64,000 nucleotides of DNA. It comes from Paenibacillus lautus NBRC 15380. GTDB taxonomy: Bacteria; Bacillota; Bacilli; Paenibacillales; Paenibacillaceae. This document shows, in pieces, positions 16,364 to 25,439 of the stretch. The stretch spans positions 161,587-225,586 of the forward strand of contig NZ_BIMF01000010.1 of NCBI RefSeq assembly GCF_004000945.1, in the 5' to 3' direction. The translations under genes and the position numbers were made by a program. Positions within the stretch are counted from its first letter, which is position 1, and every line of letters starts with the position of its first letter. The notes beneath the pieces were generated by a model. The model was not told the origin of the DNA. It saw only the letters and a list, made by a program, of their open reading frames with translations, and did not search any database.

Positions 16364-17206
16364 TTAGAATGCCGGGATGACAGCACCTTTGTACTCTTCT
16401 TCAATAAAGGTCTTCACGTCCTCGGAAGTCAGCGCCTTCGCCAATTTTTGAATAGCGTCGGAATCCTTGTTGTCCGGACGGGCTACCAGCAGGTTGGCAT
16501 AAGGGTTCTCCTTGTCTTCGATAAAGAGCGCATCCTTTGTTGGGTCCAGTCCCGCTTCAAGCGCGTAGTTCGTGTTGATGACAGCCAGATCCAGCTCATC
16601 CAGCATACGAGGCAGCATGGCGGCTTCAACTTCCTTGAACTCCAGGTTCTTCGGATTTTCCACGATATCCTTGGCGGTAGCTTCAAGCTTGGTTTCATCA
16701 TTCAGCTTAATTACGCCGTTCTTGGACAGCAGCGTCAATGCACGGCCAGCATTAGAAGGATCATTCGGAATGGCTACAACCGCTCCATCCTTCAGGTCAT
16801 CCACAGATGTAATGGTTTTGGAGTACGCACCCAGCGGCTCCACGTGAACGGCAATCACGGACTCCAGGTCCAGCTTGCGCTCTTTGATTTGGTTATCCAG
16901 GTAAGGCTTGTGCTGGAAGAAATTCGCGTCGATTTCTTTGGAATCCACTTGCGTATTCGGCAGCACATAATCCGTGAATTCTACGATTTCCAGGTTTACG
17001 CCCTCTTTTTCAAGCGCAGGTTTGATATGCTCGAGAATCTTGGCATGCGGTGATGGCGAAGCCCCTACTTTCAAGGTTACGGTCTCTTGACCGCCGCCTC
17101 CCGTTGTTCCCCCTGGCTCGGATGCGTTATCCGCAGGCTTGCTTCCGCATGCAGCCAGCACCGTAACCAGGGTCAAGCTGATCAATGCTAATGTCCATTT
17201 TTTCAT
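16364..17206 (-). CDS. metQ: Methionine ABC transporter, substrate-binding lipoprotein MetQ
   Basis: 280-aa extracellular binding protein of the methionine uptake (MUT) family. It has a lipoprotein signal with lipobox LAAC (Cys20), a Gly/Thr-rich linker to about residue 40, then the NlpA/MetQ fold: VGASPSPHAKIL opening, VDANFFQHKPYL-like segment (here IDANFFQHKPYL), and IPNDPSNAGRAL. It is the last gene of metN-metP-metQ, 67 bp after the permease gene, under the SAM riboswitch at 19.1 kb. It captures D- or L-methionine and delivers it to MetP. Confidence 0.95.
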   Translation of the reverse strand: MKKWTLALISLTLVTVLAACGSKPADNASEPGGTTGGGGQETVTLKVGASPSPHAKILEHIKPALEKEGVNLEIVEFTDYVLPNTQVDSKEIDANFFQHKPYLDNQIKERKLDLESVIAVHVEPLGAYSKTITSVDDLKDGAVVAIPNDPSNAGRALTLLSKNGVIKLNDETKLEATAKDIVENPKNLEFKEVEAAMLPRMLDELDLAVINTNYALEAGLDPTKDALFIEDKENPYANLLVARPDNKDSDAIQKLAKALTSEDVKTFIEEEYKGAVIPAF

Positions 17207-17273
17207 TCTAAAACTCTCCCTCCGAAAAATATATTATTTATATGTTGTCTTCCTTGAAGCCTCATCAATCCCG

Positions 17274-17942
17274 TTATTTTCTTGTAAAATGCCGCACTAG
17301 GCGATCTCCTGCCATTTGCAGCAGCTGTACCAGCACGATCATCAACACAACGGCCAGAATCATGATCTCGGTCTCATAACGGTAATAGCCATACTTGATG
17401 GCCAAATCCCCTAATCCGCCGCCCCCGACTTGACCGGACATCGCGGTATAAGATACCAGGGTTACAATCGTGATGGTCATCCCCGCCAGTAGGCCCGGAC
17501 GTGCCTCCGGGAGGAGAACCCTCCATACGATTTGGCTTGTCGAGGAGCCCATGGCATGAGCCGCCTCAATCACGCCTTTATCCACTTCATTCAAAGCCGT
17601 TTCTACGAGCCTGGCGAAGAATGGCGCAGCGCCGATCACGAGCGGCGGAATGGTTCCCAGCACGCCATACGAAACACCTACGAGCGACTTCGTAATCGGG
17701 ATCATCGCAACGATCAGAATAATGAATGGAACCGAACGCAGGATGTTCACAATGAACGACAGGATCGTGTAACCGAAGCGCACCAAACCGGATGTAGATC
17801 TTGCAGCCATGTAGAGCAGCACGCCAACCGGCAGTCCGATGATGAAACTGAACAATGCCGAAGCCCCCAGCATCCGAAGGGTATCCAATGTTGCCGTCCA
17901 TATCTCTTTCCAGTCGATCTGGGTAAAATCAAGCCCGAACAT
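17274..17942 (-). CDS. metP: Methionine ABC transporter permease MetP (MetI)
   Basis: 222-aa inner-membrane permease with five predicted helices and the BPD-type EAA motif (VIEAAHAMGSSTSQIVWRVL near residues 135-155) that docks to MetN. Its ATG overlaps the metN stop by one base (TAATG), so translation is coupled. It is the second gene of the S-box-controlled methionine import operon. MetI is the name used in enteric bacteria. Confidence 0.94.
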   Translation of the reverse strand: MFGLDFTQIDWKEIWTATLDTLRMLGASALFSFIIGLPVGVLLYMAARSTSGLVRFGYTILSFIVNILRSVPFIILIVAMIPITKSLVGVSYGVLGTIPPLVIGAAPFFARLVETALNEVDKGVIEAAHAMGSSTSQIVWRVLLPEARPGLLAGMTITIVTLVSYTAMSGQVGGGGLGDLAIKYGYYRYETEIMILAVVLMIVLVQLLQMAGDRLVRHFTRK

Positions 17943-18958
17943 TAATGAATCACCTCCACGTCTAATCCTTGTTCCAGCAGCTTCCGGATCGTATCTTCGA
18001 TGGCACGCTCTTCCCCTTCGAAACGAACGATGAGCTGGCCATACGGCGTTTCTTTGATCGTGGAGATCGTGCCCTGCAGAATTGCAAAATTCACGCCCGT
18101 CTCATGGACGGTATGGGACAGAATCGATTCGTACGTTTTCGATCCAAGAAACGTAATCTGCACCGCCTTTGAAGGTCCGTTCGCCTGGCCCTGAATGGCC
18201 AGCCGCAGCGCTTCGCCGCTGTCCATCTCCTGGCGGATAAATTCCTGGGTCACTTCATGCTTCGGCTTCAGGAACACTTCCGTTACCGGCCCTTGCTCCA
18301 CAATGCCACCCTGATGAATGACGGCGACCCGGTCGCATATGCTCTGAATCACATGCATCTCATGGGTAATCAGCACGATCGTCAAATGAAACTTTTTATT
18401 AATGTCCAGCAGCAGGCGCAGGATCGAATCGGTCGTCTGCGGGTCTAGCGCTGAAGTGGCCTCGTCACACAGCAGCACTTCGGGATCGCTTGCGAGCGCT
18501 CTGGCTATGCCGACCCGCTGCTTCTGACCGCCTGATAGCTGGGACGGGTATTTGTCCCGATGCGCCTCCAAGCCGACCAAAGCCAACAGTTCGGATACCT
18601 TGCGTTCCATTTCAGCCTTCGGCGTCTTGATCAGACGCAGCGGAAACGCAATGTTATCGTACACCGTCGCGGAAGATAACAGGTTAAAGTGCTGAAAAAT
18701 CATGCCGATTTTGCGGCGTTCCGTCTGAAGCTGCTTCTTGCCAAGCGACGTTAAGTTCTTACCATTCACCCACACCTCGCCCGAGGTGGGACGCTCCAAC
18801 AAATTGATACAACGGATCAATGTACTTTTACCTGCACCGGAGTGTCCGATCACTCCGAAAATTTCTCCTTTTTCAATCGACAAATCCAATTCGGACAACG
18901 CAGTGGTTAAGGTTCCGGCTTTTCCGTACTGCTTCGTCAATTGCTTGAGCTCAATCAA
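17942..18958 (-). CDS. metN: Methionine ABC transporter ATPase MetN
   Basis: 338-aa ATPase that powers MetP. Walker A GHSGAGKST is at 38-46, the ABC signature LSGGQ at 141-145, and Walker B VLLCDE at 161-166. The C-terminal part (about 265-338) is the NIL/ACT-like domain that binds methionine and trans-inhibits import in this family. The start is TTG, placed 9 bp after AAAGGAGG; no ATG fits. First gene after the SAM riboswitch. Confidence 0.95.
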   Translation of the reverse strand: MIELKQLTKQYGKAGTLTTALSELDLSIEKGEIFGVIGHSGAGKSTLIRCINLLERPTSGEVWVNGKNLTSLGKKQLQTERRKIGMIFQHFNLLSSATVYDNIAFPLRLIKTPKAEMERKVSELLALVGLEAHRDKYPSQLSGGQKQRVGIARALASDPEVLLCDEATSALDPQTTDSILRLLLDINKKFHLTIVLITHEMHVIQSICDRVAVIHQGGIVEQGPVTEVFLKPKHEVTQEFIRQEMDSGEALRLAIQGQANGPSKAVQITFLGSKTYESILSHTVHETGVNFAILQGTISTIKETPYGQLIVRFEGEERAIEDTIRKLLEQGLDVEVIH

Positions 18959-19006
18959 TCCGATAATCCTCCTTTTTCCGTAGCTTCATATCTATTTACC
19001 CAAAAG

Positions 19007-19046
19007 AAAAGAGCCTCTTTTTGTAGAATCAAAAAGGGCCCTCTTT
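19007..19046 (-). terminator. metN: Rho-independent terminator of the S-box leader
   Basis: On the minus strand a GC-containing stem of about 16 bp (AAAGAGGGCCCTTTTTG with its partner) ends in a T-rich run. It lies between the riboswitch aptamer and metN, as expected for SAM-dependent transcription attenuation. Confidence 0.85.
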
Positions 19047-19061
19047 ACGTAAAAGTCAACG

Positions 19062-19210
19062 CCTTTTCTCATCTGTCAAAGCCAAGGGGTATCCTGTAGC
19101 TTTGAAGGAATTAGCACCATGTCACTCCAAGCGTCACTGCGTTAAGCAATTACACGCTGGAGTCGGTTGCCGGGCTTCATCGGGCCTGTCCCTCCGCCTC
19201 TCTCGATAAG
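19062..19210 (-). promoter_or_regulatory. SAM-I riboswitch (S-box) controlling metNPQ
   Basis: The minus strand carries the S-box signature in order: CTTATCGAGAGAGGCGGAGG at the 5' end, then CCCGATGAAGCCCGGCAACC within the next 40 bp, GGTGCTAATTCC in the middle, and GATGAGAAAAGG at the 3' end, with paired P1 ends. These match the aptamer core that binds S-adenosylmethionine. A terminator follows at 19007-19046, so high SAM should switch off methionine import. Confidence 0.95.
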
Positions 19211-19333
19211 AAAACATCGATATGAAATTTTTCCGATTAATTTGATCTGATTTAATAACATTTAATGAATGCAATAGTTAGTATAGATTCTTTTCAGGTT
19301 TTTGTCAAAAGGAATTTCATGGCGATTTTGTGC

Positions 19334-20413
19334 CTAAGCCCTGACTCCATTTTTCCCCCACAGTTCGTTCGTATATTTATAAGAAGCCGCTAGACTCCGG
19401 CATACCATATCGACACCCTGTTTGAGATCGTCCAGGTGCTGATCGATATCCTCCAGCTCAATCTTGTCCGACAGCCCTTGATGACGCTGCCATAAATCAT
19501 CCTGCATCTCGGAGTTCATGTAATGGATTTCAGCGTTGCGCCGTTTCCGAAGTGTGTTCAGCGGTGTTTTGTAACGTTCCTTGATCGCTTCCAGCTCTTT
19601 GGCCAGCTCTCCGTGGGCCTTCAGGAATTTAAACTGCCGCAGGACCGTAAAATAAGAGAAATGTGCCTTCACCTTGGAGGTATGAAGATCGTACAAATCG
19701 TTCAACACCGTCCCCAGCTTGTCAAGGATCGAGAATACGCGTATGAAGCCGTTTTTGTAAAAATACACATATCGTTGATATTCCCCTTGCTCCTGAATCG
19801 ACATGTCATCGATGTAACCCGATTTGACCGATTGACTGAAATGCCTTGCCGCATTCCAGCTCTGTTCCAGCTCATCCAGGGAAACGATCAACCCCCGGGT
19901 CCAAATCTCAAGCTTACGAAAGTCATGCGTCGGATCCTGATCTTTCTCCATTTCCTTCTGCAGCAGCCGAGTTGTCTTGACCATCGATTCGATGGCTTCC
20001 TCAAGCAGTCCGTTATTGTGCCGGGGCTGTTCCCCAAGTAACATTCGAAGCATGGCGGTACCCCCTCGCGTCATCAAATTAATCTTGGTTCTTCTTGGAC
20101 CGCTATTTGTCAAAATAGTGATTCCACCGCGTTTAACCGTCTTCACGATATCCTCACGCGGGAATAACTCATCCGGGTATCCCGGTTTCATTCGTGTGTC
20201 AATGACCAGAGGATCGTTCTCATAGAATGCCCACGAAACGACCAGACAACCCCCACAGAATGGAGCGACTTGAGATATCCCCGGGATATCGGCTTCGTCA
20301 ATCTTAATAAATATAAACAAATCCGCTGCCGAATCAAACGTTTCCAGTACCGCTTCGTGCCTCTCCCTGAAATCGGACAGGTTGAACGGACGGTTGGACG
20401 GTTGGTATATCAA
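19334..20413 (-). CDS. HEPN-domain protein (Cthe_2314-like), function unknown
   Basis: 359 aa, no membrane segment or signal. The C-terminal half is all-helical and contains Arg292-Asn293-x3-His297 (RRNAEIHYMN), the RN-x3-H/Rx4H pattern of HEPN domains, many of which are RNases in toxin, defence or RNA-processing systems. The layout resembles the Cthe_2314-like HEPN family found in Firmicutes. The N-terminal 130 residues (with FCGGCLVVSWAFYENDP and RTKINLMTRGGTAM) look like a separate unknown domain. It lies 104 bp after ctaA and before the met S-box. No cognate nucleotidyltransferase or antitoxin partner is adjacent. Function not assigned. Confidence 0.7.
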   Translation of the reverse strand: MIYQPSNRPFNLSDFRERHEAVLETFDSAADLFIFIKIDEADIPGISQVAPFCGGCLVVSWAFYENDPLVIDTRMKPGYPDELFPREDIVKTVKRGGITILTNSGPRRTKINLMTRGGTAMLRMLLGEQPRHNNGLLEEAIESMVKTTRLLQKEMEKDQDPTHDFRKLEIWTRGLIVSLDELEQSWNAARHFSQSVKSGYIDDMSIQEQGEYQRYVYFYKNGFIRVFSILDKLGTVLNDLYDLHTSKVKAHFSYFTVLRQFKFLKAHGELAKELEAIKERYKTPLNTLRKRRNAEIHYMNSEMQDDLWQRHQGLSDKIELEDIDQHLDDLKQGVDMVCRSLAASYKYTNELWGKNGVRA

Positions 20414-20430
20414 TTCCCTCTCTATACAAC

Positions 20431-20460
20431 AAAGCCCTCGAACGCTGGCTCGGGGACTTT
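20431..20460 (-). terminator. Imperfect hairpin between ctaA and the HEPN gene
   Basis: AAAGCCCTCGA pairs with TCGGGGACTTT with one mismatch and one G-T pair. On the minus strand only a short T run follows, so it may be a weak terminator. Confidence 0.45.
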
Positions 20461-20517
20461 GCTTACATATGTTGCCTTACATTCGATCTCTTTGTTTCAT
20501 GGTTTTTGCTTCTTTAC

Positions 20518-21492
20518 TTATACGATCTTTTCACGAGGCATGTTATGACCCGGCCGCATTTCAGCTTCAAGCGGCTTGCTAAGCTGCCATACCCGGACAC
20601 TTAAATAACAGAGTACGCCGAATAAGGCCGAGATCAGCAGTGTATGTCCCAGTGCGGAGAATACGTAAACCTCCTCGTTATGCATCGTTGCCATAATGAG
20701 GGCGCCGCTAAACACCTGCAGCAGACAGAGCACGGTTGCCGAGATGCCCAGCATCTGTATCTCCCGGTTGTCGCGGTTGCGCCAATATGCAAAATGCCCC
20801 ATCACCGCCACCACGATCAGCAGCAGAAGCGCTGCCACCCGGTGCATAAAAGCGATGCCGACTCCACCGCTCAGCTCCGGGATCACTTCCCCGTTACACA
20901 GCGGCCAGCCGGAGCAGCCTTCCCGGGAATCGGTGTGGCTAACGAATGCACCAATGTAAACGACGATATAGCTATACAGGGTTGTGCCCCAGACTAGATT
21001 ACGGAAACCCTTGCTTACCCGAGGCAGACGCTCCAAGTCTACGGGCCCCTTCGCCTGTTCTACCCGCCGCATACCCAGGGCCAGCATGACGGAGCTCGCA
21101 AAAGCAATTAGCGAGAAGCCAAAATGCAGCGCCATAATCGCAGCCGATTGAGGCTTAACCACCGCTAGCGCCCCCATGATCGCCTGCACCACGACGAATA
21201 CCGAGGTCCCGATAACATAAGCCATCAAATCCCGGCGATCCCGCTTGTACTTCCAGAACGCAATCAGCGAAGCCAGCGCCGCCAAACCCGCCATTCCGCT
21301 GACAGCCCGGTGGGAATACTCAATCATGGAGGATACCGTGTAAGCGGGAACAAATTTACCATTGCACAGCGGCCATTCCTGACCACAACCGAGTCCCGAG
21401 CCCGTCTTTGTCACAACCATGCCCCCGAACGTCGCGCAGAACATAATTAAGCATGTTATGTAGCTCAGCCATTTTAATTGTTTATCATTCAC
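20518..21492 (-). CDS. ctaA: Heme A synthase CtaA (COX15 family)
   Basis: 324-aa integral membrane enzyme with eight predicted helices that oxidises the C8 methyl of heme O to a formyl group, giving heme A for aa3-type oxidases. Conserved heme-ligand histidines fall at His61, His123, His217 and His283. Cys36/Cys43 and Cys193/Cys199 form the two extracytoplasmic cysteine pairs (GCGQEWPLC and GCSGWPLC) seen in Bacillus CtaA. Unlike B. subtilis, where ctaA is divergent from ctaB, ctaB lies 13 kb away here beside sco. Confidence 0.94.
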   Translation of the reverse strand: MNDKQLKWLSYITCLIMFCATFGGMVVTKTGSGLGCGQEWPLCNGKFVPAYTVSSMIEYSHRAVSGMAGLAALASLIAFWKYKRDRRDLMAYVIGTSVFVVVQAIMGALAVVKPQSAAIMALHFGFSLIAFASSVMLALGMRRVEQAKGPVDLERLPRVSKGFRNLVWGTTLYSYIVVYIGAFVSHTDSREGCSGWPLCNGEVIPELSGGVGIAFMHRVAALLLLIVVAVMGHFAYWRNRDNREIQMLGISATVLCLLQVFSGALIMATMHNEEVYVFSALGHTLLISALFGVLCYLSVRVWQLSKPLEAEMRPGHNMPREKIV

Positions 21493-21688
21493 TTATCTCA
21501 CCTGCTGCTCATATTCACTATTTAAACCTTTACAGGATCGCATCGTACACAGTCCACATTTCATTATACCTGATTCTACGGCTACGGTCACTTGAGCGAT
21601 TGTGACAAAATGTTCAAAAATGAGAAAAACCTTCATGATGCAGGTACTTGACTTCGTAGCCCTACCTCTATCCGATATGTAAAACAAC

Positions 21689-21721
21689 ACCGCCGCCAGT
21701 TATAGATCAAGGCGGCGGTGC
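21689..21721 (-). terminator. Terminator after the thioredoxin-like gene
   Basis: Perfect 10-bp GC-rich stem CACCGCCGCC/GGCGGCGGTG, followed on the minus strand by TTGTTTT. Confidence 0.9.
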
Positions 21722-21732
21722 TATGGTCACTC

Positions 21733-22077
21733 TTACTTATGAATCGTACTGTATACGTCCACGGCACGCTGCAGGAAATCTTCAATCTCCTCGCGCGATT
21801 TGCGGAGTTTGTTAACGTAGCGAACCAGCTCACGTCCATCGGAATATGCAACAAAGCTGGGGATCCCCAAAATATTTTGCTGCTGACTCACGTCACCCAC
21901 AGCATCGACGTCAACCTCTACCAGAGTCAATTGGTTTGAGAACTTCGTCTCAACCTCCGGCATGAATGGATCGATAAACTTGCAATCGCCGCACCAGTCT
22001 GCTTTAAATACGGCAACAGTCAGTCGCGGAGACTGGATTGCAACCTGAAATTCTGTTTCTGAAGTGATTTTTTCCAT
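21733..22077 (-). CDS. Thioredoxin family protein with a WCGDC active site
   Basis: 114-aa thioredoxin fold. The active site is Trp28-Cys-Gly-Asp-Cys32 instead of WCGPC, and the cis-Pro after the central strand is Pro73 (GIPSF). Replacing Pro by Asp generally changes the redox potential and partner choice; this variant is seen in some Firmicute thioredoxin-like proteins. No signal peptide, so cytoplasmic. Monocistronic. A disulfide reductase or a thiol-stress role is likely, but the partner is unknown. Confidence 0.88.
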   Translation of the reverse strand: MEKITSETEFQVAIQSPRLTVAVFKADWCGDCKFIDPFMPEVETKFSNQLTLVEVDVDAVGDVSQQQNILGIPSFVAYSDGRELVRYVNKLRKSREEIEDFLQRAVDVYSTIHK

Positions 22078-22214
22078 TGATTATCTCCCCTTTACGTCGA
22101 ATTCCTTCACCCTTAGTGAATCAAAATGTTGAGTGGAAGTCAAATTTTAGAGCATACTGACATTATGATGTTCACAGGCTGGGATTAACCATTAGAAAGT
22201 GCAGGTGACCCCGA

Positions 22215-23609
22215 ATGCACTCGAACGGAGTCAAAGATAAAAAAAACCTGAGCAAGGACGTACGGTCATGGACGGCAACCCTTCCGCAAGCCCTGACAGA
22301 ATCATGGTTGGGGATGATCGCATCGTGGAGATTCTCCTTAAAACTCCGGACAAGCAGACATGAATTGCAATGGGATCCCACAGCCGTTAGAACGATTCGC
22401 AGGCAGCTCAAGAACATTCTCTCCTCTCATCCCTATCTGCAGCAGAGCGTTTCCCCGTTTCCGTTCCCTTCTATTCAAGGGTATAGCGACATTCGGATTC
22501 ATGAGCCAGGTGCAGATGTTCAGCTATCTCAAGATGAGCAGGAGCTGATTCATCATATTCAAGAGGCCGCAGCCGAAGCCAATCGCAGCAATGTGACTCG
22601 TACGCAAGCCTATTTGGACTGTTATGTGTCACACCCTGAGCTGCATTGGGCCTTGCTGGCCCATATGGTCTCACGTAATGCCGGGTGGAATATGAGCGAT
22701 CTGAAGGGCGGATTGATGTCGGATCTCATGGATCCGACATTCAAGAGCAATTTGTATCGTTTCTTGGAACGCTGCAATGCGCTGATCTTCCAGGACGCCT
22801 ACCCCCAGCTGCTTCTCTATATACACAGTCGAAAAAAAGGCAAGCCCCTATTTCATTTGCTCCCCCACTTTCATGTTTCATCATTCATGACACCGTTCTG
22901 GGAGCAGTTCTGGCAGGATCAGGGCAGTTCGCTGCTTACGGTGGGTCTCATCATTAATGAACAGAATTATATTGAGGGGCGTGTGGCGAGACATCCTTTT
23001 TACCGACAGCATATTCTGCAGGATCCCTTCTTTCGGTTGCATGAGCTGACCCGGTTGAATCAAATCGTGTTTCCGCTGGGCCAAGTCCATCGAACGGAGT
23101 CGGGCGCAAGCCCTGCCCAAAAGCCCCTTTCCCCAGCCAGGCCGCTGGCCGGACTTACCCTACCCAAGTTTGACGACCTGTCCATTCGGATCAAGGCAGG
23201 CCGTTCGCTGTATGCTTTATTATTTGGATATGAGGAGATATACCGCGCCGTACTGGCATTCGCACGGTCCACCAAGCACCAGGGATCGCGCGCCGACTAT
23301 TGGCCGGCCTTATTTACGCCGACCCTTGAGCAAGCCATGAATCATGGCCACGAGGGATTTGACCTCATCACATCGGAATGGCTCCCGGGTGGCCAGCGTC
23401 TGTATAGCCCTCATCTTGAGGAGATCTGGGAGGATGAAACTCCCGAGCCGATTCCCCGGTACGACTGGTATCAGGGCCGCGCGATGTTCAGGCATATCCG
23501 CAAACCGTTACGGCCGCTGCTGCCGGATATCACCCACGCCCATCGGGCCGCTCTGGAGAAAACCTCCATCGTCCATGATGTGTCTGATCAGTTCGAGCGG
23601 CGGCATTAA
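22215..23609 (+). CDS. DUF2515 family protein (YppC-like)
   Basis: 464 aa, soluble, rich in aromatic residues and His. It matches the DUF2515/YppC type of Bacillales in length and in conserved segments such as NVTRTQAYLDCY near residues 124-135 and SRNAGWNMSDLKG near 155-167. The function of the family is unknown; a Cys136-like residue in YLDCY may be of interest. The ATG at 22215 follows AGGTGACCC, a modest ribosome binding site. Divergent from the thioredoxin-like gene. Confidence 0.75.
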   Translation: MHSNGVKDKKNLSKDVRSWTATLPQALTESWLGMIASWRFSLKLRTSRHELQWDPTAVRTIRRQLKNILSSHPYLQQSVSPFPFPSIQGYSDIRIHEPGADVQLSQDEQELIHHIQEAAAEANRSNVTRTQAYLDCYVSHPELHWALLAHMVSRNAGWNMSDLKGGLMSDLMDPTFKSNLYRFLERCNALIFQDAYPQLLLYIHSRKKGKPLFHLLPHFHVSSFMTPFWEQFWQDQGSSLLTVGLIINEQNYIEGRVARHPFYRQHILQDPFFRLHELTRLNQIVFPLGQVHRTESGASPAQKPLSPARPLAGLTLPKFDDLSIRIKAGRSLYALLFGYEEIYRAVLAFARSTKHQGSRADYWPALFTPTLEQAMNHGHEGFDLITSEWLPGGQRLYSPHLEEIWEDETPEPIPRYDWYQGRAMFRHIRKPLRPLLPDITHAHRAALEKTSIVHDVSDQFERRH

Positions 23610-23617
23610 AATGAAAA

Positions 23618-23648
23618 GAGACCGTCCCGATACTGCAAGAATGGTCTC
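23618..23648 (+). terminator. Weak hairpin after the DUF2515 gene
   Basis: GAGACC/GGTCTC stem with a 19-nt loop, without a good T-tract. Low-confidence terminator. Confidence 0.35.
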
Positions 23649-23670
23649 CGTTCCGTTCTATTCACATTAT

Positions 23671-23741
23671 AAGTGCGTGTTCAAAAAGGTCGATTTTCAG
23701 CACCGAAGCTTATGCTTCCGATGTGCGTTTTTTCAAAACGC
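23671..23741. repeat. Hairpin-rich intergenic element, possible dispersed repeat
   Basis: Two adjacent hairpins: GAAGC/GCTTC with flanking GCAC/GTGC pairing (23700-23726), and a 7-bp perfect stem GCGTTTT/AAAACGC (23725-23741). The segment resembles short intergenic repeats I associate with Paenibacillus chromosomes; only one copy lies in this window, so repeat status is inference. It could also be the terminator for the minus-strand flippase gene. Confidence 0.4.
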
Positions 23742-23757
23742 TTCAGTGTCTATGTCT

Positions 23758-25383
23758 TTATCCCCGCTCCCGCATACGTGCAGGCTGCAGTCTCATAAGC
23801 GGACGGAACACCTTCTGCAAAAGACGCGGGTAACTGCTCAGCTCCGATTGGCGCAATACGCCAAACACCACCAGCAGGACAAGATATATAATGACCACGG
23901 CCACGCCTACAACCAGGCAAGTCAGCAGGAATGCCAACCGTGCCGGCATGACATCAACCATCTGAATACCGGCCAGATTCAGGCCATATCCGATTCCACC
24001 GGCGGCAAGCACCGTCAGTACGAAGCCCGTCCAGCGTTTGCCCAGGATGGAGAAGGATACAATCGCTTTAATCGATCTTATATTCAGTATCGTAATGACA
24101 AGGAAACAAAGAGCCGTGCTCCCAATGATACCGTAGATCCCAAAGAACGGAGCAAGCAGGAAGCTGGCGGCAAGCTTGACCACAACTCCGATCATCACGT
24201 GAATCATCGAGAGCTTGGCCTTGCCGATTCCAAGAAGAATGGAATTTGTAGTCATCATCGTGATCTGGAAAATCGTACCGAACGTCAGAAATCCAATAAT
24301 CCCGCTGCCGCCCAAGGAACTAAACAGTAAACCGTTGATGGAATAGGAGGCCACGCATAGCGCAATCACCATCGGCATCCCTGTCAAAATGGCAATACGC
24401 ATAGCCAGCGTCACTTGTTGTTCCAAATGCTCCTGATCTTTCTTCGCAAAAGCGGCAGAGATGATCGGAATGAGCGAGGTGCTAAGGGCAATGGCTAGAA
24501 TCGGCGGAATCCCCGCGACGCTCTGCGCCCGGTTTCCCAATACCGCGAGGGCTGCGGTGGCTTGTCCCAGACCAACCTGCCCAATCAACAGCGGCTTCAC
24601 GATGGAGCTGTCAATGAAGTTCACAGCCGGAACCGCCAGGGAAGACAGCACAATCGGTATAGACATCGTGAATATATCCCGGTATATCCCGCCAAGCGGA
24701 ATGGAGCGGTCCGCCGCCGGCATCTTGAGCTCACGATCACTTCGGCGAAGTTTTACCGTGAAGTACAGCATGACGGCAAATGCTCCGATACTGCCGAGTA
24801 CGCCCCCGAAGGAGGCACCGGCCGCGATCCAGGTATCGTCGTATCCCATCCGCAGCAGCATGTAGGCCAGGCCGATCGCTGTCAGAACGCGTGCAATCTG
24901 CTCGATAATCTGCGATATCCCGCCAGCCGTCATATTATTGCGCCCTTGGAAGTATCCCCGCATCATGGCGATGGCTGGGAACAGCAGCAGCGCTGGGGCG
25001 AGTGCCTGAATGGCCGCGGCTGCCTCCGGCTGCTTAGCAATATGGGTCGCATAATAAGGAGCTCCGAAATAAAGCAGCAGCGTCATGACAACACCCGCTG
25101 CTCCGGCAAAAATAAGTGCAGCATGATAGACACGCCGGGCCTCCGCAGGCTTGTTCAAAGCATGACGCTCGGATACCATTTTACTGAGCGTGCTGGGAAT
25201 GCCGGCCGTTGCTACCGTTAACAGCATTAAATATACGTTATTGGCGATCGTAAATGAGGCATCCCCAATATCATTCAGCATATGCTCCAGGGGCACCCGC
25301 TGAGCAAGGCCCAGCACCCGGGCTACCAGCGCAGCAGCGGCCAAGATGATGGTGCCTTTAATAAATGACTCTTTCTTTGACAA
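23758..25383 (-). CDS. Polysaccharide/lipid II flippase of the MATE-MOP superfamily (MurJ/YtgP/SpoVB type)
   Basis: 541 aa with about 14 predicted membrane helices. The opening FIKGTIILAAAALVARVLGL and the RGYFQGRNNM motif near residue 142 are typical of Firmicute YtgP/SpoVB proteins; B. subtilis YtgP (MurJ) flips lipid II for cell-wall synthesis. It is not in a spore cortex cluster here, so YtgP/MurJ is somewhat more likely than SpoVB, but the two cannot be separated by eye. It is 56 bp after the DUF456 gene on the same strand. Start: ATG preceded by GGAGAAAGAAGG-like sequence. Confidence 0.82.
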   Translation of the reverse strand: MSKKESFIKGTIILAAAALVARVLGLAQRVPLEHMLNDIGDASFTIANNVYLMLLTVATAGIPSTLSKMVSERHALNKPAEARRVYHAALIFAGAAGVVMTLLLYFGAPYYATHIAKQPEAAAAIQALAPALLLFPAIAMMRGYFQGRNNMTAGGISQIIEQIARVLTAIGLAYMLLRMGYDDTWIAAGASFGGVLGSIGAFAVMLYFTVKLRRSDRELKMPAADRSIPLGGIYRDIFTMSIPIVLSSLAVPAVNFIDSSIVKPLLIGQVGLGQATAALAVLGNRAQSVAGIPPILAIALSTSLIPIISAAFAKKDQEHLEQQVTLAMRIAILTGMPMVIALCVASYSINGLLFSSLGGSGIIGFLTFGTIFQITMMTTNSILLGIGKAKLSMIHVMIGVVVKLAASFLLAPFFGIYGIIGSTALCFLVITILNIRSIKAIVSFSILGKRWTGFVLTVLAAGGIGYGLNLAGIQMVDVMPARLAFLLTCLVVGVAVVIIYLVLLVVFGVLRQSELSSYPRLLQKVFRPLMRLQPARMRERG

Positions 25384-25439
25384 AACCCTACCCTTCTTTC
25401 TCCTCCAAAGCGCCTCTTACAGCGATTCCTAAGCGTCTA

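Noticed and set aside
23344..24330. 328-codon plus-strand ORF spanning the DUF2515 end and the flippase
   Set aside because: It is antisense to the flippase and overlaps the DUF2515 gene in another frame; composition (Arg, His, Gln, Asn rich) is typical of a shadow.
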